DNA of 64,000 bases from Tricholoma matsutake (Eukaryota; Basidiomycota; Agaricomycetes; Agaricales; Tricholomataceae): positions 1,116,001 through 1,180,000 of the forward strand of contig AP026539.1 of NCBI GenBank assembly GCA_026075535.2, written 5' to 3'. Shown here piece by piece: positions 35,610-47,830 of this stretch. Below the pieces are notes generated by a model. The model saw nothing but the letters and a program-made list of their open reading frames with translations. It did no database searches and was not told the origin of the DNA. Every line of letters begins with the position of its first letter. Position 1 is the stretch's first letter. Position numbers and translations under genes: made by a program.

Positions 35610-38600
35610 TTACATGCATTCTTTGATGTATTTCTGTTGAGCAGGAGTGCAGCTGGCAAACTGCTCAGTGATCATGGTTCCAAGGAAGTCCCAGAAGCAT
35701 GCACCAAACTTGTCAGCCACAGCCTGGTGAGGCCCTGTGCGTTTCCTCTTGACAGTACCCTGCTTCTGACATGCCTTCATTTTTGACTCAGTGCCTGTAA
35801 GTGAAGAAGGACCTGCTCCAGATGATGTTGATGTGATGGCCCAAAGAGGTGGTAATGTGGAGATGGGCTTGTGCAGCAGAAATTGGGCATCATCGAAGTT
35901 CAAGGAAGGCTGGGTCTCAGATGCTGATGATGAAGGAAAGTTGAAAGCTGGGTCAATCCACATCCCAGGACTCGTTGCTGGAAGTCTTAATGTCCAACCA
36001 TCACTTGCAGCTGAGATGATTTCGGTAGCGAAGGCTTCTGGTATATAGATCCAACCTGGAATCGAAAGTCTGCTATGAACCAAGGCTGACTGTGTTGCGT
36101 CGACAAACTGCAAGATATACCCAGGATGTGCACTTTCATGACTAGGAACAGGATCACAATGGACAGAGCATAATCCGACTCGGATAGAATTTGCCTCACA
36201 CGCTGCAAAGATGTACTCCTTCAAAGTCTCACTATTCTCCGCTCCACAACACAGGTAAACTGCAGAGGAATATGGTATTGTGGGGATCTGTTCCAAATTA
36301 TGGAAAGTTGGATTTTGAAAGTCTGAATATGAACATAAGTCACCTGAAATAAAAAAATATATGTATTGAAAACTGACCTGCTGCTGAAAGGGGCTCAGGG
36401 GCTGCACCACATTTGTCATTGCCTAGGGAAACCTGATTGTTGTCACTGGTAGCACTGAGGGCCATATCATCTGCATGGGTGGGTATTTCTTCTGCCATGG
36501 TATGCAGGGCCAGGGTTTTGAGGTCAGGTAGATAGCTATCTCCATCTGGATCCATTTCTTCATTGTTTTGAAGTTGGTCAGCAGTAGCTGAAACATCCAG
36601 AAACATGGCAATTATAGGCAGGTTGCTTGAAGTAATCTGGGGATTGATGTCATCTATATCCATAGCACTCAATACACCATAGTCAGTAGTTCAGTTTACA
36701 TCATCTTCCCTTGATTTTTGACTATTGGTATGCACTATATTTTTGACCACATCACAAGGAGGTGAAAGTGGGGGGCACGGGGAACATGTCTGGAGTATTG
36801 GATGCAAAGCCTTGGGATGACATTCTTCCTGAGTTGGTTCACATCCCACCTGACTGTCATCTGTAGGATGTGGCTGACTGTATGCCCAGGATGAACGACT
36901 TTTTATTGGGAGAAATCCTTGCCTGCCTTTGCTCTTAACAAAGGCCATCTCAGGAAGGGGAAAGCCAAAGATTGAGCTGTTGTAATGTACGAATGGGGTG
37001 GGGTCATGCAGTCAAATAAATGTCAGTCGATGGTGCTTATGATGATCCCACAATGTGTGCCAGCCTGGTTCTGGCTCAGGAGTTTCAGTCTCAGAAGAGA
37101 AGGCGGCATCCTCTTCAGACTGCTTCTGCTCGGATTTCAAGACCATTACAGTCTGACCCTCTTTTACAAGCGAGAGCAAACCAGGTACCTTTCTTGAATC
37201 CACCTCGACAAATCTCTGCCACAGAGCTTTGGCTGGCTGATGTTTTTTCTTCAGTGGTGGCTGAGGACGAGGACCATAGGCTACCAGTGGAGGCTTCCAA
37301 AACACTACCGTGCCTTCAGTTACCAAATCACCCAGTTCCACCTGATCCTGAGATGAAGGTGTCCACACACTGTGCATCCCTTCTGACCACCTCACTGAAT
37401 GAATCTGTGGTGCGGGTGAGGTATGCCCTCTGGAATGGCCACTGTTGGGAGGGTTACGATCTGGAGCAAAGTTGGATGGGATGCCTCGTTCTGAACAATT
37501 ACTCGAGTTGTCATTCAACCAACCAGAAGGATCATTTGAGCCATCATTCCACCAGCCAGAAGAATCACCCCAGCCAGAGCCATTGTCATTGGATTTGATG
37601 CCTTGTTTGTTAATTGAGCCACCATTCCACCAGCCAGAAGAATCACCCCAGCCAGAGCCATTGTCATCAGATGCAAAACAAATATTGTCATGAGGGAGAG
37701 GTAGCAATGTTATATGCGGCACAGGCACCTGAGGACAAGCTTCAACCTCTGGTATTGGGGTATCATCTTCAGATTTGTCAAGAGATTTGTGTTCCCACAT
37801 TCGAATATGGAATGCCCAAGAAGCAGATTGTAGACGATATTTACTTTTACAATGAACAAGGACACCTTGTACACACTGGTTTGGCATGAATGTACGAAAC
37901 TGGAGGGGAGCATGTTGGATAAAGATTCGGAGGTAGGGATTTGTATCGGGTGAAACAAGCTTTTCAGCCAGGGTTTGCGTTTGAAAATTATGGAGGTGCT
38001 TTTTTACCGGTGGACGACGATCAAGGATACCTTTGGACGATGAAGATGGGAAGTCTATGCCTTTGATGAACCAATGGATGACATACACAGGGATGAAGCT
38101 GAGACATAGCAACCACAGTGCATTGGCCTTCTTGGCTCCATTCAGCCACACCCCAATACAATTATTTGTTACTGGTGTAATGGATAAAGGCTTAGTAGAC
38201 TGATGTGAGCTCCAAAATTTCATCATGGTCAACCAAGCCTCCTTCTCTCAAAGGCCCCATTGCACAATGGAGAATTGGGGAACTAAATCCTCCCATTTCC
38301 AAACCACTTGTTGGAGAGTGAGGATGTTTCTCTCATCTGGAAAAAATGGGTGAGAATCTAGAACATTTTGAAGTTCTTCAGTAGGCAGTGCTCCAGTTCT
38401 GTATTTACATGTTGCTGCAGATAATTCCTTGGCATGGCAGATAAATACCAAAAGGAATTCAGGATTTAAAGTCCCCTCACCTGCAGTACACTTGGATGGT
38501 ATCCATACAGTGGGGAGAGGAACAACTTCAAGAGGTACTGAGTGCCAATCATGAACATCAAGGCAAGGACTCTGGCAGAACCCTAACCACAGACAAGAGG

Positions 38601-38883
38601 GATAGAAATGTTGAGGGTGCAATGACCAATCATGTGGGCCAAGGTGTCCATCATGGTAGTGAATTGAACTATCATAAGAGACCAATGGTTCCTTCAATGG
38701 TGATCCTGGATAAAATTTGATGACATTGGAATTGGGTGACCACAATTCATAAATACTGCCATCAATTTCAACAGCATGCGCATACAGAGCCTTTTCACAT
38801 GGCAGGTAAAAGGACAAGTCATTGTTAACTGGAGGGATTGTGCTATAAATTTTGTTGAAGTCGAGATAGCCTTTAGATGACAT
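35610..38883 (-). pseudogene. Long multi-copy-type basidiomycete protein with WGDSSGWWN repeats, two in-frame TGA
   Basis: From the ATG at 38883 one minus-strand frame runs to about 36700, broken only by TGA near 38247 (between SIVQWGL and EKEAWLTMMKFW) and near 37011 (between HHRLTFI and LHDPTPFVHYNSSIFGF). Both fit CGA decay. Segments: YELWSPNSNVIKFYPGSPL; GVWLNGAKKANALWLLCLSF (a hydrophobic patch); IFIQHAPLQFRTFMPN; two DNGSGWGDSSGWWN repeats plus a partial third (about 37500-37690); a proline-rich stretch; SIFGFPLPEMAFVKSKGRQG. Likely introns at about 36645-36690 and 36340-36375 lead to a last exon (AACEANSIRVGLCSVHCDPV, a basic KRKRTGPHQ, FGACFWDFLG) ending at 35610. I recognise the style of a repetitive agaricomycete family found beside transposons; the function is unknown. 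Confidence 0.55.
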
Positions 38884-38889
38884 ATTAAT

Positions 38890-39098
38890 TGAACAAAGAG
38901 CACTGGAGAAAATGTGAGAAATTATGTGATAAGCATGTCAGCAACTTACCAAAAACAGAAGAGAACAATATCGCACAGGTAGGTATGGATATTTGATCAG
39001 AGGCCCGGCTGATGGTGAGACTGAACAAAATGTGAATCTGCAATCAGCAGAGTCCACAACATGCTGACTCTACTGGCAATTCGCACTCAAACTGACAA
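38890..39098. other. Short upstream region of the 35.6-38.9 kb gene
   Basis: Probable promoter side of the minus-strand gene, with no distinct TATA or CCAAT element I can defend. A diverged start of the 171-bp repeat (agcagagtccacaacatgctgactct) appears near 39045. Confidence 0.3.
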
Positions 39099-39590
39099 TC
39101 CAATTCTCTAGAAGAGCAGCAGAGTCCGCGACACGCTAACTCTGTGCTCAGCAACGATGACCTTGAATGCTTGAGATTACCAAGCCCGAGTTGTGGTAGC
39201 TAGAGATTGAGAGTCTACAAACATCACAGAAATGGGTAAGTATGGATATTCAATCTAAGTCTGATGATGATCCAATTCTCTAGAAGAGCAGCAGAGTCTG
39301 TGACATGCTAACTCTGTGCTCGGTGACAATGACTTGAATGCTTGAGATTACCAAGCCCAAGTTGCAGTAGCTAGAGATCAAGAGTCTACAAATGTCGTGG
39401 AAATGGGTAGGTATGGATATTCAATCAGAGGCTGATGATGATCTGATTCTCTAGAAGAGCAGCAGAGTCTGCAACATGCTAACTCTGTGCTCAGCGACGA
39501 TGACCTTGAATGCTTGAGATTACCAAGCCTGAGTGGCGGTAGCTATAGATTGAGAGTCTACAAACATCACAGAAATATAGCCTGAGGTGA
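39099..39590. repeat. 171-bp tandem repeat, about 2.9 copies
   Basis: Units begin near 39101 (caattctctagaagagcagcag), 39273 and 39444, so the period is 171-172 bp. Each contains aactctgtgctc, gaatgcttgagattaccaagc and gagagtctacaaa. Differences between units are mainly transitions. Shorter related fragments (gcctgaggagc.gagcctag) follow to about 39760. No open frame is shared between units. Confidence 0.85.
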
Positions 39591-39599
39591 CGACTTGGA

Positions 39600-40660
39600 T
39601 GCAATAAGAGCCTGAGGAGCCAAGCCTAGGTAGCTATTGACTAGCTATAGATCAAGAGCCTACAAAGTTGTGGAAATGTAGCCTGAGGACAATGCGATAA
39701 GAGCCTGAGGAGCTGAGCCTAGTACTAGTAGCTATTGACAAGGAGTCAGGCCTCAGGTGCCACTGATTCAGTGAACACAGAGCCTGCCAGCCTGAGTGAG
39801 TACTAGTAAACCATTGCCTTGGTGATGCATGCCTTCAAGTTCACATGACACCTCGAATGCTGATGGGACTCATGGATCAACCGTCCTCTGCTTCATTACT
39901 ACTAGTAGGCATCAGTAATACTGGTGGTGACATGAAGAAGGCTGGGGAGCTTGAACATGTAGGCTCATTCCTACCTCTTGCAAAAGGCAGTCGGGGCCAC
40001 TCAGCATCCGAGGATGATCTTCACAGTTCTCATTCGTGACATTAATGGCTACCATTACAACCCGCTTCCTAGTTGTCTGTATGTTCTCCCCGGTTTGACT
40101 TCATTCAACTCACAACTAACTTGAAGCATGATAGAAAAGGACAACAATGCAACTATATGACCAAGGAGAGTGGACCCTGGACACTCCACATTACACCTTA
40201 GCTGCAATCATCTGGCTGTGCTACTCTGGAGACCATCAACCTCAACCACCCACCGCTACCTTGCCTAGTGTCAGTACCCAGGTATGTTTTCTGTAGTTTT
40301 ACTCTATATGTATATGCTAGGATTAACAACAATGCTTTTGCAGAGAGCTAGATCGATGATAAGCTACATATGATGAAGAAGGGAAGAAAACGCTTACCCT
40401 CAGGATGGGAGTCATGAGTGACATAAAAGAGGACCAAGCTGTGAATAGGAGGGAGGAAAATGAGTAGGAATGCTACCACGAAATGCACCACCAGCACATG
40501 ATGCTCTTGATACTCTCCCTCAGCTCATTGTTGCTCTCATCATCTGCTTCTACTTCATCCCCCTGCTACCTCACGCCCTCACCACCTCCGACCAAGATAC
40601 CTCTCCATACCCAGTCCCAAAGTGCTGCTCTTAGAAAATCCAGAATTGCGAGAGTCCATG
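39600..40660. other. Intergenic stretch, no gene recognised
   Basis: Short ORFs only. A Ser-rich 60-codon frame at 40483-40665 begins with a hydrophobic stretch that could pass for a signal peptide, but it lacks homology I recognise and ends where the repeat modules begin. Confidence 0.35.
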
Positions 40661-40664
40661 CATA

Positions 40665-41590
40665 GTACTGACGCATTTGAACATAAAGAACTCGCTATGA
40701 TCACTCAAATTTGTACAGGGCTCTGGGTCTGTAATGGTTTGCTATGGGGCAACTTTTGATTAATCATGATCTCCAATTTTCTGTGTTGAATACTGTCAAA
40801 AACCACCTTGTACCTTGAAGCCTCCACTCTAGGTTAGAGCTGCTCTCACATGGTGCTTGAGCGCTTTATACTAGTAGTCACCATCTTCCTACCTTGGAAA
40901 AGGACTCTCAAACTCAGGCATGTACCATTTTACCAAAAAATCACTAGCCGATCTGGGACTGACAAGTGTGAGACACATTATCCTACCAGAGCATGTGAGT
41001 GCAAGTGAGCAGGTGATCTTGAATGTTGTTGATTTTCCTCTACAAGGTATGTTTTTCATTACTTCATTCTTCCGGTGCATAGTACTGATGCATTGAACCA
41101 AAGGTACTTGCTATGATCACTGAAATTTGTACATGGCTCTGATTCCATAATGGCTTCGACATAGGGCAATTATCGATTATTTACTGGCATGATCTCCGAT
41201 TTTCTGTGCACTCAAATACTGGTGAGAATCTTCATGTAACCTTGAAGCCTCCCCTAAGCTAGAGCTGCTCTCGCATGTTGCTTGAGCATGTTCTTGACTG
41301 TTGTTGATTCCCACTAAACAGTATGATTTTACTTCTTTCATTCTTCCGGTGCATAGTACTGATGCCGGTGTTCAACCTAAAGTACTCGCCATGATGACTC
41401 AAATTCATCCAGGGCTCTGAGTCCCCAGGCTTCGCCATTCAGGGGCAAGCCCTCTACTACTGAAACTATGTTCTCTACAAGCCATGTTATGTCCAAGATA
41501 TCTACATGCTCCAAGTGGTGCTTGTTATCTTCAACCCCAACATTGATAATCTTTGACAGTTTCAGGCCATGTGGGTATTTCTATGTCATC
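40665..41590 (+). repeat. Module copies adjoining the right inverted-repeat arm
   Basis: Two further copies of the spliced-looking module in plus orientation. Landmarks are the donor-like gtatgttttt at 41046, the cattcttccggtgcatagtactgatg block at about 41065 and 41340, and taagct/agttagagctgctctcgc near 40835 and 41260. Their closest partners lie in the left clusters, but the simple inverted alignment with 16260-20325 ends near 41590. Confidence 0.65.
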
Positions 41591-44500
41591 TTTTTCACTC
41601 CAAGTATGAAGAGATTGCGGTCAAGTGCAGTTATTTGCAAGGTGTTAGTCAGTATCCAAAAACACTTTCTCTTGCCGTACCTGTGTGCTGATCAGTCAGT
41701 CATGCAGTCAGACTCTTAAGATGGCTTTTCGAGGTCCTCTGACGTCCATTGTGACATGGGGCCATTCATGGGCTGTAGGCTGAAGACCCATTGGCAAGCT
41801 AATTGCCAAGATCGCTTTAATCACTGCCTTAGTGTGGCCAGAACCCTATGTGATGGCGCTCATATACTGCAGAGATGGGCCATGATAGGCTTCTTGTGTT
41901 TTCTATCTTGTACAGTGCATATTGATGCTGACAAGCAAGGTCACTTTTACCTGCGCTCCCTTTTTGTTTTTGGCTGTGCTAGGCAAAATTCTTTAAGATC
42001 TGCACCAACTTCTCTCTGGACCCCACCTCAGTGCTTCAAGTTTCATGCATAGTACTGATGCGTTTGAACCTAAAGTACTTGCTATGATCACTCAGATTCA
42101 TACATGGCTCTGAGTCAGTAACAGCTTTGCTATCATCAATTAATCTTGATCTCTGATTTTCTGTGCACTCAAATACTGTAACCTTGAAACCTCCAAGTTA
42201 GAGCTGCTCTCACATGCTGCTCTCACGCTTTATACTAGTGATCACCATCTTCATACCTAGCTGCTCTCGCATGTTGCTTGAGCACTGTATACTGGTATGC
42301 AAGGTGTCACCATCTTACTACCTTGCAAAAAGGACACCCGACCTCAAGCATGTCCCGTCTTACAAAAGAATCACTAGTGGAGATCGGGTTAAAGTACTCG
42401 CTATCAGATCACTCAAATTCCCAAAGGGATCTGAGTCCGTAATGCCTTAGGAATAGGGCAATCATTGATTCATCATGATCTCCGATTTTCTGTGCACCCA
42501 AATACGGGCCAAAATTTCCCTGTAACCTTGAAGCCTCCACTTCAAGTTAGAGCTGCTGTCACATGTTGCTTGAACACTTTACACTGGTATGCAAGACATC
42601 ACCATCTTACTACCTTGCAAAAGGACACTCGAGCTCAAGCGTGTCCCATTTTACAAAAGAATCACTGGCCAAGATCAGGCTAACATGTGAGAGAGAGATC
42701 ATCTCCCAGCTCGCAAGTGAGCAGGCGATCTTGACTGCTCGTGAGCCGGCGATCTTCACTGTCATTGATTCCCACTAAACGGTATGTGTTTCCTTCTTCC
42801 ATTCTTCTGGTGCATAGTACTCACATGTTCAACCTAAAGTACTCATTACCAGATCACTCAAAATTCATGAAGGGATCTGAGTCCGTAATGGCTTTGCCAT
42901 AAAGCAATTATTGATTAATTGTGATCTCCAATTTTCTGTGCAATTAAATCTTGGCAAAAATCTCCTTGTAACATTGGAGCCTCCACTCTAAGTTAGTTTC
43001 TCTCGCATGTTGCCTGAGTGCTTCATACACATGAGCCACTGGCCAACAACATTCGGGAAGGGTTTGGGTGGAATGTTTGGACACAGGCCACCAGTGGACT
43101 ACTACCTATGCACGACATCAATATTAACTTCGTCCTACAAAGATTGAAGTCCCTTGTTTTTACCTCCAAAGCAACCAATCATCAAAAAGCAAGGCCAAAG
43201 ACACGCCAGTTAAGGATGGCATTCTTAGTAGTAGCCAGACAAGTCTTGCATGAGCATTTCCTGAAAGCAATGTGTTATGAAGAAACTGCTGGGTGAATAG
43301 CGTTCACTTGAGGATGATGCAATTAAGAACCTGAGGACTCAGTGATGATACTCAACCCGGAAACCCAAACAAAACCCACAAAATGGCTTCAGATGGTATA
43401 ACACGAGTCAGAGGAAGGGTGCGAGGCCCTCTAGATGTCACCTGTCAGACCGACCATCAAATAGTCATAAAAGGACTGCTTGTTGAAGCTGTCCAAGGCT
43501 AAAAGAATGTGTTTCGAGGACTTGCAATGATTTGCAAGACGTTGCAATGATTTTCGAGATGTTGCGCTGCTTTTCGAGATGTTGCGATATTTTTCAAAGA
43601 GGTTTCGAGGAATTTTGAGTGCGCAGATATGTTCGGACACAAGATCGGGGGACTAGATGAGTAGTAGAAGTGAAGAAAAGGCTAATCGAGGGAAGCGAGA
43701 GCAAAAATAGTGTAATGCGAGGAATTTCGAGGAAGTTTAGCATAGAACACCAAACTTCGGACTGAATAAGACTAAACTGTACTCTCAAATCACTGTGATC
43801 TGGGAGGAAGACGATGACTTTCTTGTTTTTCTTTGTATCTAGTACATCTTTTTATATAAAATAAAGAAAGTACCTAAAAGGCTAGAGAACATGAGGCAAA
43901 CATGTGGAAAACTCGAGGCAAAAGACAATATAAGTATATCAGAACAATAAAGCGAGCCTAGAAGGGGTGCATATAACACATGATGAAGAAATAATAAGAA
44001 AGAATAGCTAAAACTGGACTGTCCTTGTTATAAGTTGAATAAAAGATTGGAAACTGCTTCGAGCAGATTGTATGCATGCACATGTGGTCGAAATGTGTTC
44101 GATATATGCGATATAGTGTCCCATGTGTCCAGCATGCATCCAAAGATCGTTCGAACAAGAAATACTGTGTCCGACAATGTTTTTTGAGGTTTGATATTGT
44201 TCGATCGCATTTGATACGATGCTCGATGATGCTCGACGATGTTCAATTGCATTTGATATGATCCTCGACGATGTCCAACTGCGTTCGAAGCTTGACAATG
44301 CTCGACCATGTTCGACCATGTTTGACGCTCAATGATGCTTGACGATGTTCTATTGTGTTCGATACAATGCTCGCACTCGGTAGACTTGGTCGGGAGTGGT
44401 CATGCTGCTTCTGGGACCTTGTGCCAGTTATCCAATGTGATTAGAATGTGGTCAAAATGGTGAATCGGCCTTTGAGCCAAGGAGACAACGTATCATCGGA

Positions 44501-46860
44501 TCCTGAGGACTTGGATCCTGAGAGCTGCACAGTCCACAATCGTGCTATCTCCAATGTCCTCCAAGGTTCCAGCCTTAAGTGCCTCAGTGTAGTAAGTACA
44601 AGTGGCACGTGATGCCACATAATCAATGGTGATGATCAGAGCTGGCAGCTCTCACTGGCACTCCTGTTGTCATGACCTTGAGGCCTTGCCCCTGCTCTTG
44701 CATGTTGCTTGCCAAGTGCTTTATGTTATTAGGAGCCTACACTCTAAGTTAGAGCTGCTCTCGCATGTTGCTTGAGCACTTTATACTAATAATCACCATC
44801 TTCCTACCTTGTAGAAGGACCCTCAAACTCAATCTTGTCTTGTTTTGCAAAATAATCACTAGGGGAGCTGGGAAGCAGGTGATCATGACTCTTGTTGATT
44901 TCTCGCTACAAGGTATGTTTTTTCTTTCCTTTATTCTTCTCGTACATTGTACTGACGCATTCAACCTAAATTACTTGCTATCAGATCACTCTAATCTATG
45001 AAGGGACCTGAGTCCATAATGGCTTCACCATAGGGCGATTATCGATTAACCATGACCTCCAACTTTCCTCTCTGCATTTGAATACTGGCAAAAATATCCT
45101 TGTAACCTTGAAGTGTCCACCTTAAGTTAGAGCTGCTCTCACATGTTGCCTGAGCGCTTTATACCAGTATGCGATGCATCACATCTTCCTACCTTGTGAA
45201 AGGACTCTCCAACTCAAACATGTCCACCATCTTACAACAGAATCACCAGCTGAGATGGGGCTAACAAGTGTGAGAGAGATTATCCTCTGGTATGCGAGTG
45301 AGGAAGCGATCTTGACTGTTGTTGATTTCTGCTAAACAGTACGTTTTTCATTCTTTCATTCTTCTGGTATATGTTACTGACGTGTTCGATGTAAAGCACT
45401 CATTATCAGATTATTCAAATTTGTGAAGGGATCTGAGTCGGTAACGGCTTTGCCATAGGGCGACTATTGAATAATCATGATCTCTGATTTTCTGTGCACT
45501 CAAATACTGGGGAAGATCTCCCTGTAACCTTGCAGCCTCCCCTCTAAGTTAGAGCTGCTCTCGCATGTTGCTTGAGCGCATTTTTGACTGTCATTGATTC
45601 CCACTAAACGGTATGTTTTTTCTTCCTTCATTCTTCTGGTGCATAGTATTGACGCTGATGTTCAACCTAAAGTACTCACTATTATCACTCAAATTCGTGC
45701 AGGGCACTGAGTCCCCAGGCTTTGCCATTCAGGGGCAAGTCCTCCATCACCAAGAATATGTTCTCCACATGTTATGTCCAAGATATCTACATGCTCCAAG
45801 TGGTGCTTGTTATCCTCAACCCCAACCTTGACAATCTTTGATGGTTTCGGGCCACGTGGCTATTTCTATGGCATCTTGGTCCACTCCAAGTACACAGAGA
45901 TTGCATCAAGCCCAGTTACTTGTATAGTGTTAGTCAGTATCCAACAAACCTTCCTCTCACTGTACCCATGTGCTGATCAGTCAGTCATGCAGTCAGACCG
46001 TTAAGACGGCTTTTCATTTGAGGTCTTCTGCATGGGCTGTAGGCTGAAGACCCATTGGCGAGGTAATCACCAAGGTTGCTTTAATCACCACCTTAATGTG
46101 GCCGAAACCCTACATGACAGCATTCATATCCTCCAGAGATGGGCCACGATGGGCTTCTTGTCACAGCACCTATTGATGCTGACAAGCAAGGTCACTTTTA
46201 CCTGCACTACCTTTTCATTTTTGGCTGTGGTAGGTGAAATTCTTTAAGTTAGAGCTGCTCTCACATGTTGTTTGAGCGCTTTATACTGGTATGCAATGCA
46301 TCACCCTGTTACTCCTTGCAAAAAGGACACCGGAACTCAAGCATGTCCTGTCTTACAAAAGAATCACTAGGGGAGATCGGGCTGAAGTACTCACTATCAG
46401 ATCTCAAATTCATGAAGGGATCTGAGTCCGTAACGCCTTAGGAATAGGGCAATTATTGATTCATCATGATCCCCAATTTTCTGTGCACCCAAATACTGGT
46501 GCAAATCTCCCTGTAACCTTGAAGCGTCCCCTCTAAGTTAGAGCTGCTCTCGCATGTTGCTTGAGTGCATTCTTGACTGTCATTGATTCCCACTAAACAG
46601 TATGTTTTTTCTTCCTTCATTCTTCTGGTGCATAGTATTGACACCGACATTCAACCTAAAGTACTCACTATTATCACTCAAATTTGTGCAGGGCTCTGAG
46701 TCCGCAGGCTTTGCCATTCAGGGGCAAGTCCTCCACTACCAATACTATGTTCTCCATGAGCCATGTTGTGTCTCCATACCAGGCCTATGTTCTTTGGGAG
46801 CCATGATATCACCAATATATCTACATGCTCCAAGTGGTGTTTGTTATCCTCAACTCCAAC
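41590..46860 (+). repeat. Right arm of the large inverted duplication
   Basis: Reverse complement of 16260-20325, about 4.1 kb once the solo LTR at 43343-44495 is removed. It includes the same short frames, for example RFSVHPNTGQNFPVTLKPPL at 42480 and 19400. The right arm has an extra 15-bp direct repeat (ggatcctgaggactt) beside the solo LTR that the left arm lacks. Module exons MGCRLKTHWQAN (41768) and MGCRLKTHWRGN (46032) lie here. Confidence 0.85.
43343..44495 (+). mobile_element. Solo LTR (family B), 1153 bp, present in the right arm only
   Basis: Begins tgatgatactcaacc and ends gacaacgtatca. It is flanked by tcag (43339-43342) and tcgg (44496-44499). The unoccupied left-arm site (18550-18553, ccga on the plus strand) shows the target was tcgg, so the left duplicate has changed at its CpG. 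It has the fewest minisatellite units of the three copies, which accounts for its shorter length. The insertion postdates the inverted duplication unless the left copy was excised precisely, which an LTR cannot normally do. Confidence 0.87.
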
Positions 46861-46869
46861 ATTGACAAT

Positions 46870-47830
46870 CCTCAACCATTTCAGGCCATGTGGCTATCTG
46901 TCTGGTGTCCTTCTCCACTCCATGTATGAAGGATCCCAGGTGTCTAGCAGGGTGGAACAAGTCCTGTATCTTCTTATTACTATCTTCAGGCAATCTGTCA
47001 ACCCTCAGACGCTATCTGTCCCCAGCTCTGTATCTCCTTGCTAATGGTGGCACATTTTTATGATCACCATACCTTGACTATGGAGCAGCATATATTTCTG
47101 TGATGTACACAGCAGTGCTGAAAATCATTGCCTTTTCATTTATGGTAATCGATCCAGAAGCCTGACACCAACAGTGCCTTCACCATGTTTGCTGGGAAGA
47201 CACAACCCATCCCAAATCAGTCAACAATCTGTTTGATGGTATGGGTGTACAAGCCTTTTCTGAGCCTCCACCATTTTTACAGACAGCTCTGGTTGCACAA
47301 TGAATTCAGCATCTGACATACTCCATCCATCTACATAAACTGCAGCTACGCTAGTTCTCTGCCCTTCATGCCACCAGACCCAACCTGTGTAGTGCAGGCT
47401 TGCAGCTGTATGCAACAGGGTATCTCTTCGAGCCTTGTGTTGTCATTCACCCCAGTCATACTAGGGCAACAGCAACTCAAATAACTTAGAGATCGATCTC
47501 CCTAGCACAATCTACTCGTGACCCCCTCGCAACGATCTGCATCCCTGCAATACTGCATCGGCATGGCTTCCCTTCATTGGGCTTGTCAACCCTCCATGCT
47601 GCAGTTGTCAGTGCATGATGGGCATTTTCAGCTGCTGGCAGGGGTCAATTGTGCTCCTCAACCCCCTACAGTTACAGAGGTGAACACATAGCTTGTAACT
47701 TATGTACTAAGCAACTGGTGCAGCCATACTGCCGGCACTCATGCCAAGATTATCTGATGCACAAATCGATATCATCAACTACGTATGGATTGTTGCAATG
47801 TTGCATCCAATTACGTAGCTGAGGACCCTA
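46870..47830 (-). repeat. Inverted copy of 23530-25200
   Basis: Matches the left segment in reverse complement, without the 674-bp solo LTR (the empty site is near 46930). It contains the diverged 65-codon frame 47415-47221. It joins the inverted-repeat arm directly at about 46865. From 47830 to 48157 there is no recognisable feature. Confidence 0.75.

Noticed and set aside
36985..37889. Plus-strand ORFs of 82-192 codons opposite the 35.6-38.9 kb gene
   Set aside because: They are shadows of the minus-strand coding frame and its repeats, with no motif or splice support.
43331..44515. 10-bp target duplication (cctgaggact) for the right-arm insertion
   Set aside because: The flanking 10-mer is a pre-existing direct repeat. 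The left-arm empty site shows a 4-bp tcgg target, consistent with the other two copies.
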